64,000 nucleotides of DNA from Halictus rubicundus (GCF_050948215.1 NC_135155.1:14216001-14280000); one strand, 5' to 3'. Shown: positions 46,601-57,897, numbered from the stretch's first letter. Program-made: numbers and translations. Notes: generated by a model from the sequence alone, not told the origin.

Positions 46601-48084
46601 TCAATTTATCTCGTCCAAATATGCTCCGTGTCTCATAATTGATCTATTAATTTCGATACTAAAATGTGCAATCTAATGATGAATTTTATCACTGCCTTTG
46701 TCGTTAGTGCAAACATTTCCCGCATTGTTAACCCGAATAATTACTTGAACACTTGAGTCGTTGGATCGACTAATCTTTGCCAGATACACAAATGGAAAAA
46801 ATTCATCATAGCTTCTATCGAAATGATTTTACTATATCGTTTCGTAGTATCGTCGCAGAACTCAGAGTGAAAACGGCGCAGGTTGGACGATGGTAGATCG
46901 ATAAGATTGTCAGCGGAGCCGATGGCCGATCAATTAAGGAAATCACACGCAGAAAGACGACGAGTCTCTCGTCTCGCTATAGTTCGCTCGCGGGCCCTCC
47001 TCGTATTTATGGTCTCTGTCCACGGTCCCGGCTATAACCGTCAGTTTGTTTGTTATAAAACAGGCCGCTGGCTTTCGCACATTGTCCGCCGCGAGATAAT
47101 CGGCCGGGCCCCGTCTCCGCCGCCCTGTTATTAATGCGTAATTGAATGTTGCGATTCATTACCCGGACGTTATATTTCAAGTCCGCTGACTCGCGCGAGA
47201 GCAAACGTGATTCTCTCGTGCGAGAGTTCGTTAGGCGAATCATTTTGCTCTGTTTCTTGTCCACCGGTTCACGCTGTGTCGCGCGGCACGTTTGCCTCGT
47301 CTGGCTCATTTATTTAATTGATAACGGTCAAATCTGGTCTGTTCTCGAGTCCCCGGCAGCTAGTCTAATCGCAGGATTAGTTTAAACATTCATTGGCACG
47401 TTGAATACCTTTTCTCTCACGTGTAGTTGACAAATAATAGAATAGAAAAATAATTTTTATTTTTCTACAAAAGTTTCTACAAAACTGTGAAGGAGCTAGT
47501 TTGTTTAGGAATATCGTTACACCACTTTCATAGTTATTTCTATATTTTACAATGGACACAGAAAATTTGTAATTTTTTATAATTTATTTCGAATGATACA
47601 GGACTTTTTGTAAGAGCAGAAAATCGCTTGCTTTTCTTGGTCAGGTAATTAAATTGTCTGTTAAATTGCAAGCTAGACGAAGCTCGCAAGCTTGTCCCGC
47701 TCGTTTCGAAAAATGTCGATCTCTGCAAATTGGCAAACTCCGGAGCAATTTTGCAATAGGCCTCGAACGAGCCGATTCTTCCGCTCCCGTGGATTCTCCG
47801 GAATTTAAGGAGCCACGTCGTATCGGGTAGAACGGGGATCCAAGGATGCCTTCCATCGGGATAACGAGTAATAACCCGCGATGAGATGTAGAACGTTTTT
47901 TGTTCGCGAATCAATTTCTTTCCGGCCGTGGAGAGGTATTAGCGTAGAACTCATTTTCTCCGGGATAATGAGCTTGACTTCAAACTCGGATCGACTGGAG
48001 CTTCGGATAATCGACCGTTTCCTCAATCTCTTCGACTCAAGTCCTTGCAAAATCGCTTCCAAACACTCCAGAACACCATAGATC
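46601..48084. other. Non-coding
   Basis: This is unique sequence, CpG-rich at 46,900-47,300. The 124-codon (47,540-47,914) and 108-codon (47,805-48,131) minus-strand frames overlap in different phases and contain no recognisable family. Confidence 0.4.
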
Positions 48085-48137
48085 GGTAGACCGTGGATTC
48101 GTATGCAAGATAAAAATTGCATTAATTGCAAGGTACG
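48085..48137 (+). mobile_element. Half copy of the GACTGCGGAT small element
   Basis: GACCGTGGATTCGTATGCAA followed by GATAAAAATTGCATTAATTG matches the left half of the 4.7-kb satellite unit and the end of the 19.4-kb element. No second end was found. Confidence 0.65.
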
Positions 48138-48163
48138 GTCACAGACGCGCTAGAAAGTCTTAA

Positions 48164-48373
48164 CCCTTAGCACTCGAATGGCGACAGTAAGGCGCCACTA
48201 AAAATTGCTGTACCATTCTTCAAAATGTTCTTTACATTATTAAATTTGTTTGTATTCAATTCATTACTAAACATTTCAGTATTGTACGAGAAAATTGCAC
48301 TATTTTAAGGGAAATATTCTGGGTCGAAAGAAATGTTTCGTTTTGGAGTTAAAATAGCTTCGAGTGCAAAGGG
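48164..48373. mobile_element. piggyBac-like MITE, CCCTTTGCACTCGAA ends
   Basis: TTAA (48,160-48,163) is followed by CCCTTAGCACTCGAATGG. The other end reads TTCGAGTGCAAAGGG followed by TTAA (48,374-48,377). Inverted ends of about 15 bases flanked by TTAA on both sides are the signature of piggyBac-mobilised elements. At 210 bp it is AT-rich and non-coding. Confidence 0.88.
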
Positions 48374-48382
48374 TTAATTCAC

Positions 48383-48470
48383 GCCAAAAACGAAGGTCAT
48401 ATCGGTACTCGGCACATCGAGACGAGTAGAATGACGTATAATAAAGCTTTGGGGGAAGGGGGGAGGAATT
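48383..48470 (+). repeat. Dispersed repeat, copy 2 (see 8,893)
   Basis: GCCAAAAACGAAGGTCATAT, GGTACTCGGCACATCG, ACGAGTAGAATGACGTA and a G-rich end match the 8.9-kb copy in order. It starts immediately after the TTAA of the neighbouring MITE. Confidence 0.65.
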
Positions 48471-50884
48471 GTAAATTTCAGTCGTGTTCCGAATTTCTCG
48501 GAACGTTCATTTTATTTTCCCGTTGAGCGTGGTCGAACGAGCAGGGTCGAGTGTCGAATCGTTATTAAAATCGCGAGGGAACATGGCCGATGCAGGCGGA
48601 TCGTGGTGCGAGGGGACAAAGGAGCCTGGTAATCGTAGTCTTGCTCGTCGCCAAGCGTTGTCGCCGTTATCTCCGCCAGCGCCGATCGTTTCTCACCGCC
48701 TAAGTACATTCATTGGCGTAAGGAGCCTGGCCTGTAATCTCGGATGTTAATCGGGCAACATCGGCTTGTATTACGGTACAAAGTAATGTCGTAATATAGC
48801 ACGGGCCCGGCGCGGTGAATTAGTTTGGACGTTCGAGGAAAATCCGAGCCGGCTGCGCCTCGCCGAGATCGTTCATTAAACGCCGTCCATTCGGATTAAT
48901 CATCCTCGAGCCGTTCCTTTAAACAGCTCGTTGGAATCTATCCATCACCGCGTTCAGCTGTGTCCGCGCTGAAGCAACATATTTTTCATAGGCATATTCA
49001 TTGAATGAAACTTAACAAAGGTCTCCTTTTCTCGCGGAACAGAAAATATTTCCTCGCAGAAGAACGCCGATCGATCGATCGGTTCGTCCGGTGGACACAG
49101 AAAGTGTGGCCTAATCGAACCGGAAGCGCGGCGCGTACGCGTCGGAGCCTATAAATTCAATTAAGCAATTATTTAACACTTAATTACCCGGCCGAGCTGT
49201 TATTATCTCCGCCTCGAAACGAAACGAATCGGCGTCACGGGTTTTTTCTCCCATTGCCGGACTCTCTCTCTCTCGGCTCTCTTGTAATTGCAAGCCAGCG
49301 AATTCGCGATCCGCTTCCTTCCCGCCGATTCAATTACCGGTGACGTTAGCTTCTTATCGCGAGCGTCGAGTTTCTTGAGTGCCCCGGCCATTTTTCAAGA
49401 GAGCCATACGCGTTACGGTATTGCCGGAGTATCGTTATTACGAGAGGAATTCGATTCTCTTTGGAATTTATCGTTATGCTTTCCACACGAGGAATTGTGA
49501 GTTCTGGTCTCGCTCGATGTCCGAGAACGGCCGGCGATGATGGTTGACGATGATCTACTAACCGCAGAACCAGATATTTAACGCACTCTGATTCACATTC
49601 TACGGAAAACACTGAGCACTGATACGGTTAGGAGTAAAAGGCGCGCGCAGGGCCCGGCGAACGGAACGTCGGGCCCGTGGGCCCGTTCGGGGCCCGACAC
49701 CGCCGTTTCTTGTCCCCTGTATTTTCGCGTGTTCGTCCTTCCAGCCGGATACTCGTCGTTCTTTTTTTTCCACGCGTCAGACACCTGGAAGAGGCCGGAC
49801 GAAAGGAACTCGGTAATAAAGTCGCGTCTCGTTATACGATGATACGGCTACCTGGCGGGCAAGGCGCCGTGCAATTACCAAGTTGCATAATTGCGGCGTG
49901 GTAACAGAGTAAGACGCGAGTGGCGCGCAGAAAACGAGGAAGAGTAACAGGGCGAGGAAGAAGAGGCAAAAGAGGGGAGGCGGGAAAGAAGGAGGAGAGA
50001 GAGAGAGAGAGAGAAAGAGAGAAGAAAAAAATATCAGTCCCGTGCCTACGTCTTACCCGCATCTTCACTGTAATATTACTTTATTAGCGAAATGGGATAA
50101 TGCCACGGTGTGTGACAAATTGGGAGCAACGCACGCTCGCGTACCAGACGACGACGGCCGGAAAAGCGATGAATATTCATGGGGGGACCGATGGGGGACC
50201 GATGGGGCCCCACGGGCGGCGGAACCGCTAGGAGCGAGCCTACCCGATGAACAAGGCCCCGTTCACACGTACTCGAACGGAGCTGCTGAAATCTTCGATT
50301 GATTTTCCTTCCGGAAGAAATGTCTGTTTCCGTTTTTAGAATCGGTGAGAAATGTCGACTTTAGGGATTTTTTTATTAATGGAACAATGCGAGCGATTAA
50401 GTTGGAACTTTTTGCGGGTTTTTGTTGTACCTTCTGCGAGTTCTGTGAATTTTTACAAGTCGGTGCGATTAGTATAGCTTTACATAAAAATGAATGCGTT
50501 TAGAATAGGAACAGAACAAAAGGCCTGCACTTCGTCGCGAATAATTAAATTTGTCTAAGGTTCATTCAATTAAAATTCAATTAGAATGAAACACTAGGCA
50601 TCCGGCTATTATGGATATTGTTCTGGCAATGAGCGTGTTAATAGGCGCGAGAAGTAACGTGAATGAAGTTCTGCAGAGGAGGGGAGGGAACGTGTCTTCC
50701 TTTTTTCCTGTGGCCAACAGTGCAGAATGCATCTAGACGAAGTTTTACAGTGTTGCATTGTCGACTTAATGCAGTTTCAGGCTGCTCTCTTTCGCGTTTG
50801 TACGCAATTCTTTCCATGGGGTTCTTGACCCCTGTTTTGAAATTCTAGAAGCCACCAAAATTTATCTTTCTGTATTTCCTTTAA
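48471..50884. other. Non-coding, CpG-rich; GA microsatellite
   Basis: A (GA)n run lies at 49,991-50,022. The rest is GATCGATC-rich unique sequence with overlapping anonymous frames of up to 88 codons, none recognised. Confidence 0.4.
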
Positions 50885-50889
50885 AATAA

Positions 50890-51212
50890 GAGATCTCAAA
50901 AATGTGTACCTATTCAGAAATTATTTACAGCTACCTGTTTGAAAATTATGCGCGGGTACCTGTTCAGAAATTATGCACAGATAGCTGTTTAAAATATTAT
51001 GTTCAGATAGCTGTTTGAAAATTATGTACAGGTACCTGTTTGAAAATTATGTACAGATACCACATTAAAAATTATGTACAGGTGTCTGTTTGCGATTTAT
51101 GTGCAAGTACCATTTTAAACATTATGTACAGGTACCATTTAAAATATTATGTACAGGTATCTGTTCAAAAATTAAGTAGAGCTGCCTGCTTAAAAATTAG
51201 ATTTCAATGAAT
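50890..51212 (+). repeat. 25-bp minisatellite (ATTATGTACAGGTACCTGTTT)-like, about 13 copies
   Basis: Units of 25 (24-26) bases, roughly ATTATGTACAGGTACCTGTT plus TGAAA, repeat with frequent substitutions. The array ends against the MITE at 51,217, whose outer bases ATTATGTACAGG coincide with the unit. The MITE may therefore have inserted at the TA of a unit. Confidence 0.88.
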
Positions 51213-51216
51213 TATG

Positions 51217-51489
51217 TACAGGGTGTAAAGAAATGTTTGGTCTTGGCTGCCATAGGCGTGATCTACATCTACGGATCGACGAAGATCCGTAAAAAATAGT
51301 TGCCGCAAAATTGTCCTTGAACTCGAATTTCAAGGTCTTGTTTCTTTTTATTGCATTATATTCTACGCGTCATGACAATAAACAAAGACTTGACCTTGAA
51401 ATTCACACTTTTTTTACAGATATTCATCGATCCGAAGATGTAGATTATGCCTAGGACAGTCAAGACCAAACATTTCTTTACACCCTGTA
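51217..51489. mobile_element. Palindromic MITE, CAGGGTGTAAAG family, copy 1
   Basis: TA is followed by CAGGGTGTAAAGAAATG then TTTGGTCTTG. The right end is the near-perfect inverse, CATTTCTTTACACCCTG then TA. The inner arms also pair (CCTTGAA/TTCAAGG, AGATCCGTAAAAAA and its inverse), so the whole 270 bases can fold into one hairpin. It is non-coding. The TA target suggests Tc1/mariner mobilisation (inference). Confidence 0.9.
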
Positions 51490-52878
51490 CATTCTCGGTT
51501 TAGCATAATGTTTATGCAATTCTCTTTAAATTCATAACGTAAATAAAAAAAAATTATATTGTGAGGCGTCCTGTCACAGTGGAAAAAATTCATGAAAATT
51601 GTTTCAGCGTTTACATTCTCGACTTTGACTCAGTTTCAGCATTGTTTTAACATGGAAACTATAGTTAAGGCCGATTCATAAAAAGACAGCGCAATCATCG
51701 GAGGGATAATATGCAAATTTTTGTCTCACAGCTCTGATTTACAGGAAACTACGTAGGCCAATAATAAAAGTCCCGTTCGTTTTCCATCGTGACTGTTTTG
51801 AACAAAGACTCGCGTGAAAATGGCGGATCGGCGATGTGTGCGCGCGCCGTGTACCATGTCCCGAGCCAATTTATTAACGTTACCGGGAAACGTGATTAGA
51901 ACTATTATTCCGCGGGCTGTCACGCGTCTCAGTCTCACTCGTTCGATCGTTCTGCCGGCTCTTAATTAATCTAATAAGCTAGGTCAAAGAATTAACCGCG
52001 AATCATTACGCGCGCTCTATGATTACTTTGCCCCCTCCACCTCCCGTCTGCACACCGGTTCCCTCCTACGCAGGCGTCGTTAAAATCGCGTGAAAAAAAA
52101 AAAAAAAGAATGGAGGATGCGTCCGCTGTGTCTTGCTTCGGTAATTATTTATTACAGGCCGACGCGTTCACAAATCTACCGGGGCTTCCAGCGTTCAGTC
52201 ATAGGATACTTTAATTCACGCGATACTAATTCGCCCGGCGGATAATGATCGCATTAGCGCTAAGCAACCTGCGGTTTACTCGTTATTACGCTAGACATTT
52301 CACTGCAAAACCGTAGCGACACTAAACTGCGCAAATATCAATCGAAACTTGTATTAATAAGTATTAAAAGTAGAAAACTGTTAAACGTAGAAATTGATTT
52401 GTATTCAGCGGTCTTTCCGTGCAATTAATTCAGAAGATTTTGCATAATGATTTTATCTCAATTGCAACGAATACGTTGGGAATTAATCCTACTAAACAGT
52501 AGTTGCCTTTCTTAACAATTTTAATAGGCTGAAATTAGCGTAATAGCAATTTTCAATTTTCCTAATTACCATTTTTAGAGATAGGGTCTTACAATTTTGT
52601 CCAAATACATTTTATTATCATTTACTTCACAATATTGCTTCCAGTATTGCCAAGTACTGTGTGCCAATTTGTACATTAACATTTTCAATAATTTTCATAG
52701 AATTAATAGATAGACCTTTAAATGTGTTTTCTTTTTAAATCACATTTACTTTTAAATCATTTCCATGACATCTCGAGTTGATCGACCGACTCTAAATTTT
52801 ATATAAAAATTTACAGTCTCCTGACGACTGTCTGTCTGCGAATAAACTATTTGATCCGTGCGTTTCATTCCGTTACAG
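51490..52878. other. Non-coding
   Basis: AT-rich, with an A15 run at about 52,093 and CpG-rich patches at 51,900-52,260. The last 40 bases before 52,879 are pyrimidine-leaning (CGTTTCATTCCGTTACAG), as expected upstream of a splice acceptor. Confidence 0.4.
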
Positions 52879-52951
52879 AGCCACAGGAACAGGATCATCT
52901 CCGTTAGTGCGATTAGGCGAAGGAAACCAGGAGGTCCACGACGCCGACGAG
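52879..52951 (+). CDS. Candidate internal exon, 73 bp
   Basis: The stretch is bounded by TTTCATTCCGTTACAG, a pyrimidine-leaning acceptor, and by GAG followed by GTAAGTC, an almost ideal donor. Two of three frames are open. One reads ATGTGSSPLVRLGEGNQEVH and continues DADE, acidic at its end and protein-like. The other is Arg-rich (RRRKPGGPRRRR). The length is 73, not a multiple of three, so the phase would change across it. I do not recognise the product and see no second exon in the window, so it would be an isolated small exon in a very large intron, or chance. Conservation in related insects or a spliced RNA read would settle it. Confidence 0.35.
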
Positions 52952-53379
52952 GTAAGTCTTCGATGAGCAACCTTTTCTTTTCACCTTCTGCTAACTTTAT
53001 TTATGCAATCCTCTATGATCAAGTGTTTAACTTTCTGGTTTGAACGTCTAAACGGAGGTCGGTAATCTGTGTGTCTTCGAGTCAACGGTATTTCGATCAG
53101 GCTCCTTCCTCTTTGACGACTTTAATGATGTGTTTGATCGGTTCTAACAACTCAATCATCGCGAGCTGTCTAATTTGTAGACAGTCGGGAATCGGCCAGT
53201 TCCTGTTCTCTTCAACTAGTGCATTTTTTCAGTTACTTGGCAACTGTGTCGAGTTTAATCAGCGCTGTGCGAAATCTTCTGTACGGAGAATGTTAAAACG
53301 CGCGAGTATCATCAATCTTAATTAATATTTAACTCTCTTGTAAACCAACTCTTGCACTACTATTTATTTAGTGCTTAGG
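52952..53379. other. Non-coding
   Basis: The sequence downstream of the candidate donor is unremarkable. An 84-codon frame at 53,071-53,325 has no recognisable family. Confidence 0.4.
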
Positions 53380-54168
53380 AAATTCTACGTCGTTCAGAAT
53401 TTCATAGAACAAAAAAGTTTATTGTATGCCTATGTTTTCTTCAAAGGCTATGCAAGAACAAAATTTTATGTCGATTTAAAAGAAATTAATGATTGTAGGG
53501 CAGGGGTTAATTTTATCTTCGAATTTTAATTAAAAAAACGCTACGAACTTCATAGAACAAAAAAGTTTATGATCATTGTATGCCTATGTTTTCTTCAAAG
53601 GGTATGCAAGAACAAAATTTTATTTCGATTTAAAAGAAATTAATGATTGTAGGGCAGGGGTTAATTTTATCTTCGAATTTTAATTTAAAAACGCTCAGAA
53701 CTTCATCGAACGAAAAGGTTTATGTTTTTTGTATGCCTATGTTTTCTTCAAAGGCTATGCAAGAACAAAATTTTATTTCGATTTAAAAGAAATTAATGAT
53801 TGTAGGGCAGGGGTTAAATTTTATCTTCGAATTTTAATTAAAAAAACGCTACGAACTTCATAGAACAAAAAAGTTTATGATCATTGTATGCCTATGTTTT
53901 CTTCAAAGGGTATGCAAAAACAAAATTTTATGTCGATTTAAAAGAAATTAATGATTGTAGGGCAGGGGTTAATTTTATCTTCGAATTTTAATTCAAAAAA
54001 CGCTACGAACTTCACAGAACAAAAAAGTTTATGATCATTGTATGCCTATGTTTTCTTCAAAGGGTATGCAAGAACAAAATTTTATTTCGATTTAAAAGAA
54101 ACTAATGATTGTAGGGCAGGGGTTAATTTTATCTTCGTATTTTAATTTAAAAACGCTACGAACTTTCT
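53380..54168 (+). repeat. 154-bp satellite array, 5 units
   Basis: GATTGTAGGGCAGGGGTTAA occurs at 53,491, 53,645, 53,798, 53,953 and 54,107 (spacings 154, 153, 155, 154). Units also share TTGTATGCCTATGTTTTCTT and AACAAAATTTTATTTCGATT. The copies are very similar apart from a GATCA insertion (TTTATGATCATTGTATG) in some and A-run length. The array is AT-rich and non-coding. A single degenerate unit lies near 60.6 kb. Confidence 0.95.
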
Positions 54169-54837
54169 ATCGGTTCTAACCCTTCGGTAAATGGAAAATA
54201 GTGCAATAAAATCGATGCAGAGAATTTTTATTTTCTGTAAAATCCCGCTATTAATGAGTCGCGGGGGTGATTATGCGAATTGTCCGGCGACGAGGCACGA
54301 TCGCCGCGTCAAAGATCGTTTCTCAGATGCCGATAGTCCGCGCGAAACCGCAACGTGTCCCGAACCGGTATGGCTGAATCGAAAAAGGCCGCAACAACAT
54401 CGAGTGCGTGTCGCGCCGATTCCGAGGACACCGATTTCACAGCAGATACATTAATGCGGGCCCCGGCCGTGTACGTTATAAGTCCTCGAATAAATTCCCA
54501 TCGGGACACGCCCCTCTTTCTTCGATAATTCCACGGGCTTTCGAAGAATGGGCCCGTTGGAAAATTGTTCGCGGACGTCCCAACGACCTCGCAGATCACG
54601 CGCGATCTCCATACGAACGATCTACACGTGGTGACGACGCACCGGCTCGCGAATGTATTCGAACGCACGCGCTGCTGGAACCTCGAACAAATAAATTACG
54701 TAGACTTGGCATCTGAAAATAGTATAATTACCATGCAAACCGCGGACGCTATGCGTTGACGAAAATGAGTAAGTTGAAACGGTGGAAACATTGGAATAAT
54801 TTTAAAGTATTATATTATTTTCAGTCTGTTACACACA
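54169..54837. other. Non-coding; anonymous overlapping frames
   Basis: GAATTTTTATTTTCTGTAAA near 54,221 is a decayed end of the GACTGCGGAT element. CpG-rich sequence at 54,250-54,650 has open frames on both strands (119 and 102 codons) with no domain. Confidence 0.4.
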
Positions 54838-54841
54838 TTAA

Positions 54842-55420
54842 CACTAGGTTTACTTGATAATACTGGTTTTATTTATAAAACTGACGAGAATGTCTGGCCA
54901 AATTTTTTACTGTTTCTGTTATAACTTGAGTACGGATCTTTATGCATTTTTGAAAATTTTCAAAAAACTGTTACAATATAACGTTCGACGGGATTTAGTA
55001 CGATTATTATTTATTTCTAATCTACAAAGGCTACTACCACTGAGAATAAAATTTTACTTGACTCCGCTATCTTAAAATACGTCTGCAAAAATTGCAATTT
55101 GCATAAACATCCGCAGTCTAGTTATAACCAGACAAAAATTGCTTTTAATAATTCTTCATAGATACACCTTTGCAATCTCAATAATCGTAAATTAATAACT
55201 AGATGTTTATGCAATTTTCAATTTTTGTAGACAAACTTCAAGAAAGTGGTACCAAATAAAATCCTACTTTCAGTGGTAACAGCATTTGTAGGTCCAAGGT
55301 AAATAAAAATCGCACTAGATTCCGTCGAATTTGATGCTCCAGCATTTTTTGAATATTCCCATAAGTCCACAGTTTATTAGTAACGGTAGAATCCGTTAAA
55401 ATGACCGGTTAAATCTAGCG
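54842..55420. mobile_element. piggyBac-like MITE, CACTAGGTTTAC ends
   Basis: TTAA (54,838-54,841) is followed by CACTAGGTTTACTTGAT. The other end reads ACCGGTTAAATCTAGCG then TTAA (55,421-55,424). The ends match as inverted CRCTAGRTTTA. The interior contains ATTTGCATAAACATCCGCAG and GATGTTTATGCAATTTTC, two pieces of the GACTGCGGAT small element facing each other, suggesting that one element is nested in, or was captured by, the other. Confidence 0.7.
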
Positions 55421-55482
55421 TTAAAAAAGAAAATCTAATGGGGGTGTAATGAGGAGGGTAATGACGGTGTCTCTACTTCTAA

Positions 55483-55788
55483 CGCTTATGTTACCAAACA
55501 TTTGCATAATCTCGGCAGCTCCTGACCAACGCGCACTAGATTGAACCTTCCTCTTTCGAACGAGCCCTTCACCAGCGACAAAATATTCTTATATAAGGAC
55601 GAAAACTTGAGGCACGTAAAACCATTTTTTGCCGGTAATGTAGTCACTCTACCTTATCGCGAATCTACGGAGACCGGCTACGTAAGTACATATTATAATG
55701 AAAATCGTTGAAAGTTTAACTAAATTCAATCGTTTCCCTTCTATGGGACGTTTCACGTTTGTATGTTTCGTGCCTGGTAGGTTTAGCG
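55483..55788. mobile_element. Decayed TTAA-type element
   Basis: The right end GGTAGGTTTAGCG then TTAA (55,789-55,792) is clear. The left end CTAACGCTTATGTTACC is a weaker inverse with CTAA instead of TTAA. It is the immediate neighbour of the 54,842 element and shares end type with the 57,690 element. Confidence 0.5.
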
Positions 55789-55792
55789 TTAA

Positions 55793-56385
55793 TAATTTCA
55801 ATGGTATGGTAGATTCTTGTAATCTCAGAACTGTTTTAGATTGCTGTCATAAATGCATAAAACGAGCAGTCTAACGATAAAAGGATGGTCAGCTTTTCGA
55901 AAAGACAGACTTTTCCAGGCAGAGACGAAGGTCGAGAGGGCTCGATCGATCGTTGCGATTATGGGATCGGGCTTTCGCAGCGGAGCCGCGAGCAGTAAAG
56001 GATGCTCCTTTGCCCCGGGGCGCACTTAATCTTATCGGGCTTTTGTCGGGCCCGGTTGATGCTTTCTCGGAGCTTTGTTATCCAGTCTCTCTCTCTCTCT
56101 CTCTCTTTCTCTCTGGCACAGCACGCTTCCGCTTCGCTCCTATCGTATCGGCTCGTTTCCACTTTTGTCCTGGACCGCGTGAACCACTGTAGAAAACGCT
56201 CGCGCTTTTACGCCGTCCGATATCCTGCGAACACTATACTTCCCGCTATCTGCTGCCACCTATTAAATGCTGGTCGACCTTCTTAAGGGCCCCGTCCATC
56301 CCTTTTGGAATGAAGCGTCCGATCAGCGTGACATTTTTCAAAATGAATACAGCGTTCCTCATCCTAACATTTTCAGAAACGAATG
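55793..56385. other. Non-coding; CT microsatellite
   Basis: GTCATAAATGCATAAAACGA at 55,845-55,864 is a fragment of the TTTTATGCATTTAT element. An imperfect (CT)n run lies at 56,085-56,114. Confidence 0.5.
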
Positions 56386-56387
56386 TA

Positions 56388-56575
56388 CAGGGTTTTCTCT
56401 ATATATGTCGCGAAGACCTGGATGATAAGTGTCGCGGAATTATCCCCACTGCCACGAGGTATACTCCGTGAGGGGCCACGAGTCTCGTGAGGCCTCGAGT
56501 AAACATAACTCGGGTATGTCTCGTGGACGACACACGACGCTGACAAGACCCGTGACATATATCGAGAATTCACTG
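56388..56575. mobile_element. Pogo-like MITE, long form, copy 4
   Basis: TA (56,386-56,387), CAGGGTTTTCTCTATATATG at the left, GACATATATCGAGAATTCAC then TG and TA (56,576-56,577) at the right. It carries the long-form block with GGGCCACGAGTCTCGTGAGG. Confidence 0.88.
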
Positions 56576-56577
56576 TA

Positions 56578-57375
56578 CCGTTCTTCTTGATCCTAACATT
56601 TCCAATAATGAACGCGGCGCTCCTCTTAACCGTAACATTTCGAAAGAAGACCACCGGAAGCCTTGGCACGGTAATCGACACAATTTATTGGGACACTTCA
56701 GCGTCCGAGTGCAATTTCGCATCAAGCTAGAGCAAACTATGCAGTGAGATGCGTGTCGGCCAGGAAGAAATTCACGTGGCGGACGGAGGGATGAAGAAGA
56801 GAGGAGGGGGGGGGGGGGAGATAGAAAGATGAAACGAAAAAGAGAGAGAGAGAGGGGGGGGGATGAAGAGAGGATTCTGGGCCCAGAGATTCACGAATCC
56901 AGGAAGCGTGTTAGCCAGGACGTCGTCGTTCCGGCGATGCATCGCGGTTCAGCCGCATTGTTGCGGACCAACCGAGAACGAAACGGAATCTAATCTGATG
57001 GCGCGGCGGGTCCACCTAATGGGCAAGCCGTGTCGGGACACGCACCTCTGCTCTCCTCTCCCGTGTCCTTAGCCGAGAAGGCTAAAGTCGTGTTCGGCCT
57101 GTCCGATGACGATATCACCCTGACGCAATCGCCATACGTAATGCAGGCTCTCTCTGTGACTGCGCGCGATACACCCGGGGGATCGAGTGCACAACCGGAC
57201 ACGATGCACTCCTGCGCCGCTCTTGCACTCTTGCCGCTCCTAGGGTCACGGCTCTGACGGATCTATGGGGCTGATCCCGTGCTGTTCCCATTCCCGGACA
57301 CCCCTCCACGCACCATGGTCACACGGATGATTGATCCGGTTAGATAACGATTCATTCGAATCGCCGGAAGAATTG
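56578..57375. other. Non-coding; G runs and GA run
   Basis: A run of about 13 G at 56,806-56,818 and a (GA)n run joined to a nine-G run at 56,839-56,862. The remainder is CpG-rich unique sequence with overlapping 64-75 codon frames. Confidence 0.45.
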
Positions 57376-57623
57376 TACAGGGTGTAAAGAAATGTTTGGT
57401 CTTGACTGCCACATAGGCGTATTCTACATCTTCGTTTCAATGAAGATCTGTAAAAAAAAAAGGTTCCGCGTGATTGTCCTTGAATTTCGAGGTCAAATTT
57501 CTTTTTATAACATTATATCATGCGCGTCATGGCAAGAAACAAAAACCTGACCTTGAAAATCAAGGTCAAGGACAATTTTGCGGCTACTCTTTTTTACGGA
57601 TCTTTATTTCTTTACACCCTGTA
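57376..57623. mobile_element. Palindromic MITE, CAGGGTGTAAAG family, copy 2
   Basis: The left end CAGGGTGTAAAGAAATG and TTTGGTCTTG match copy 1 at 51.2 kb. The right end keeps ATTTCTTTACACCCTG then TA but has lost about 45 bases just inside it. The centre contains TGACCTTGA and TCAAGGTCA separated by AAA (57,548-57,568), two extended AGGTCA half-sites in everted orientation, which arise from the hairpin arms. Confidence 0.9.
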
Positions 57624-57689
57624 CATTCCGCGAAAGCACGGCACGGTGCCTTTGCGGTTAATTTGATTATGATAATTGGATTCTGTTAA

Positions 57690-57897
57690 CACTAAACCTA
57701 CCTTAAAAGTAACTGATACATGTCGTATTATAAAAATGATGAGATTGAATTTATTTGGATTTTCTGCGGTTCGCATTGTAATACATGTTCTACTAAATGT
57801 ATTTGGTGAATCATTTTAAAGCTTCTTTGTAATTTCGGTAATCGTAAAATAAAAAATCTGGAATCGGTCTTATTCACCGGCGGTGGTAGGTTTAGTG
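57690..57897. mobile_element. piggyBac-like MITE, CACTAAACCTACC ends
   Basis: TTAA (57,686-57,689) is followed by CACTAAACCTACC. The other end is GGTAGGTTTAGTG then TTAA (57,898-57,901). The 13-base inverted ends are perfect and both TTAA sites are intact, making this the cleanest element of its type here (208 bp). It is AT-rich and non-coding. Confidence 0.92.
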
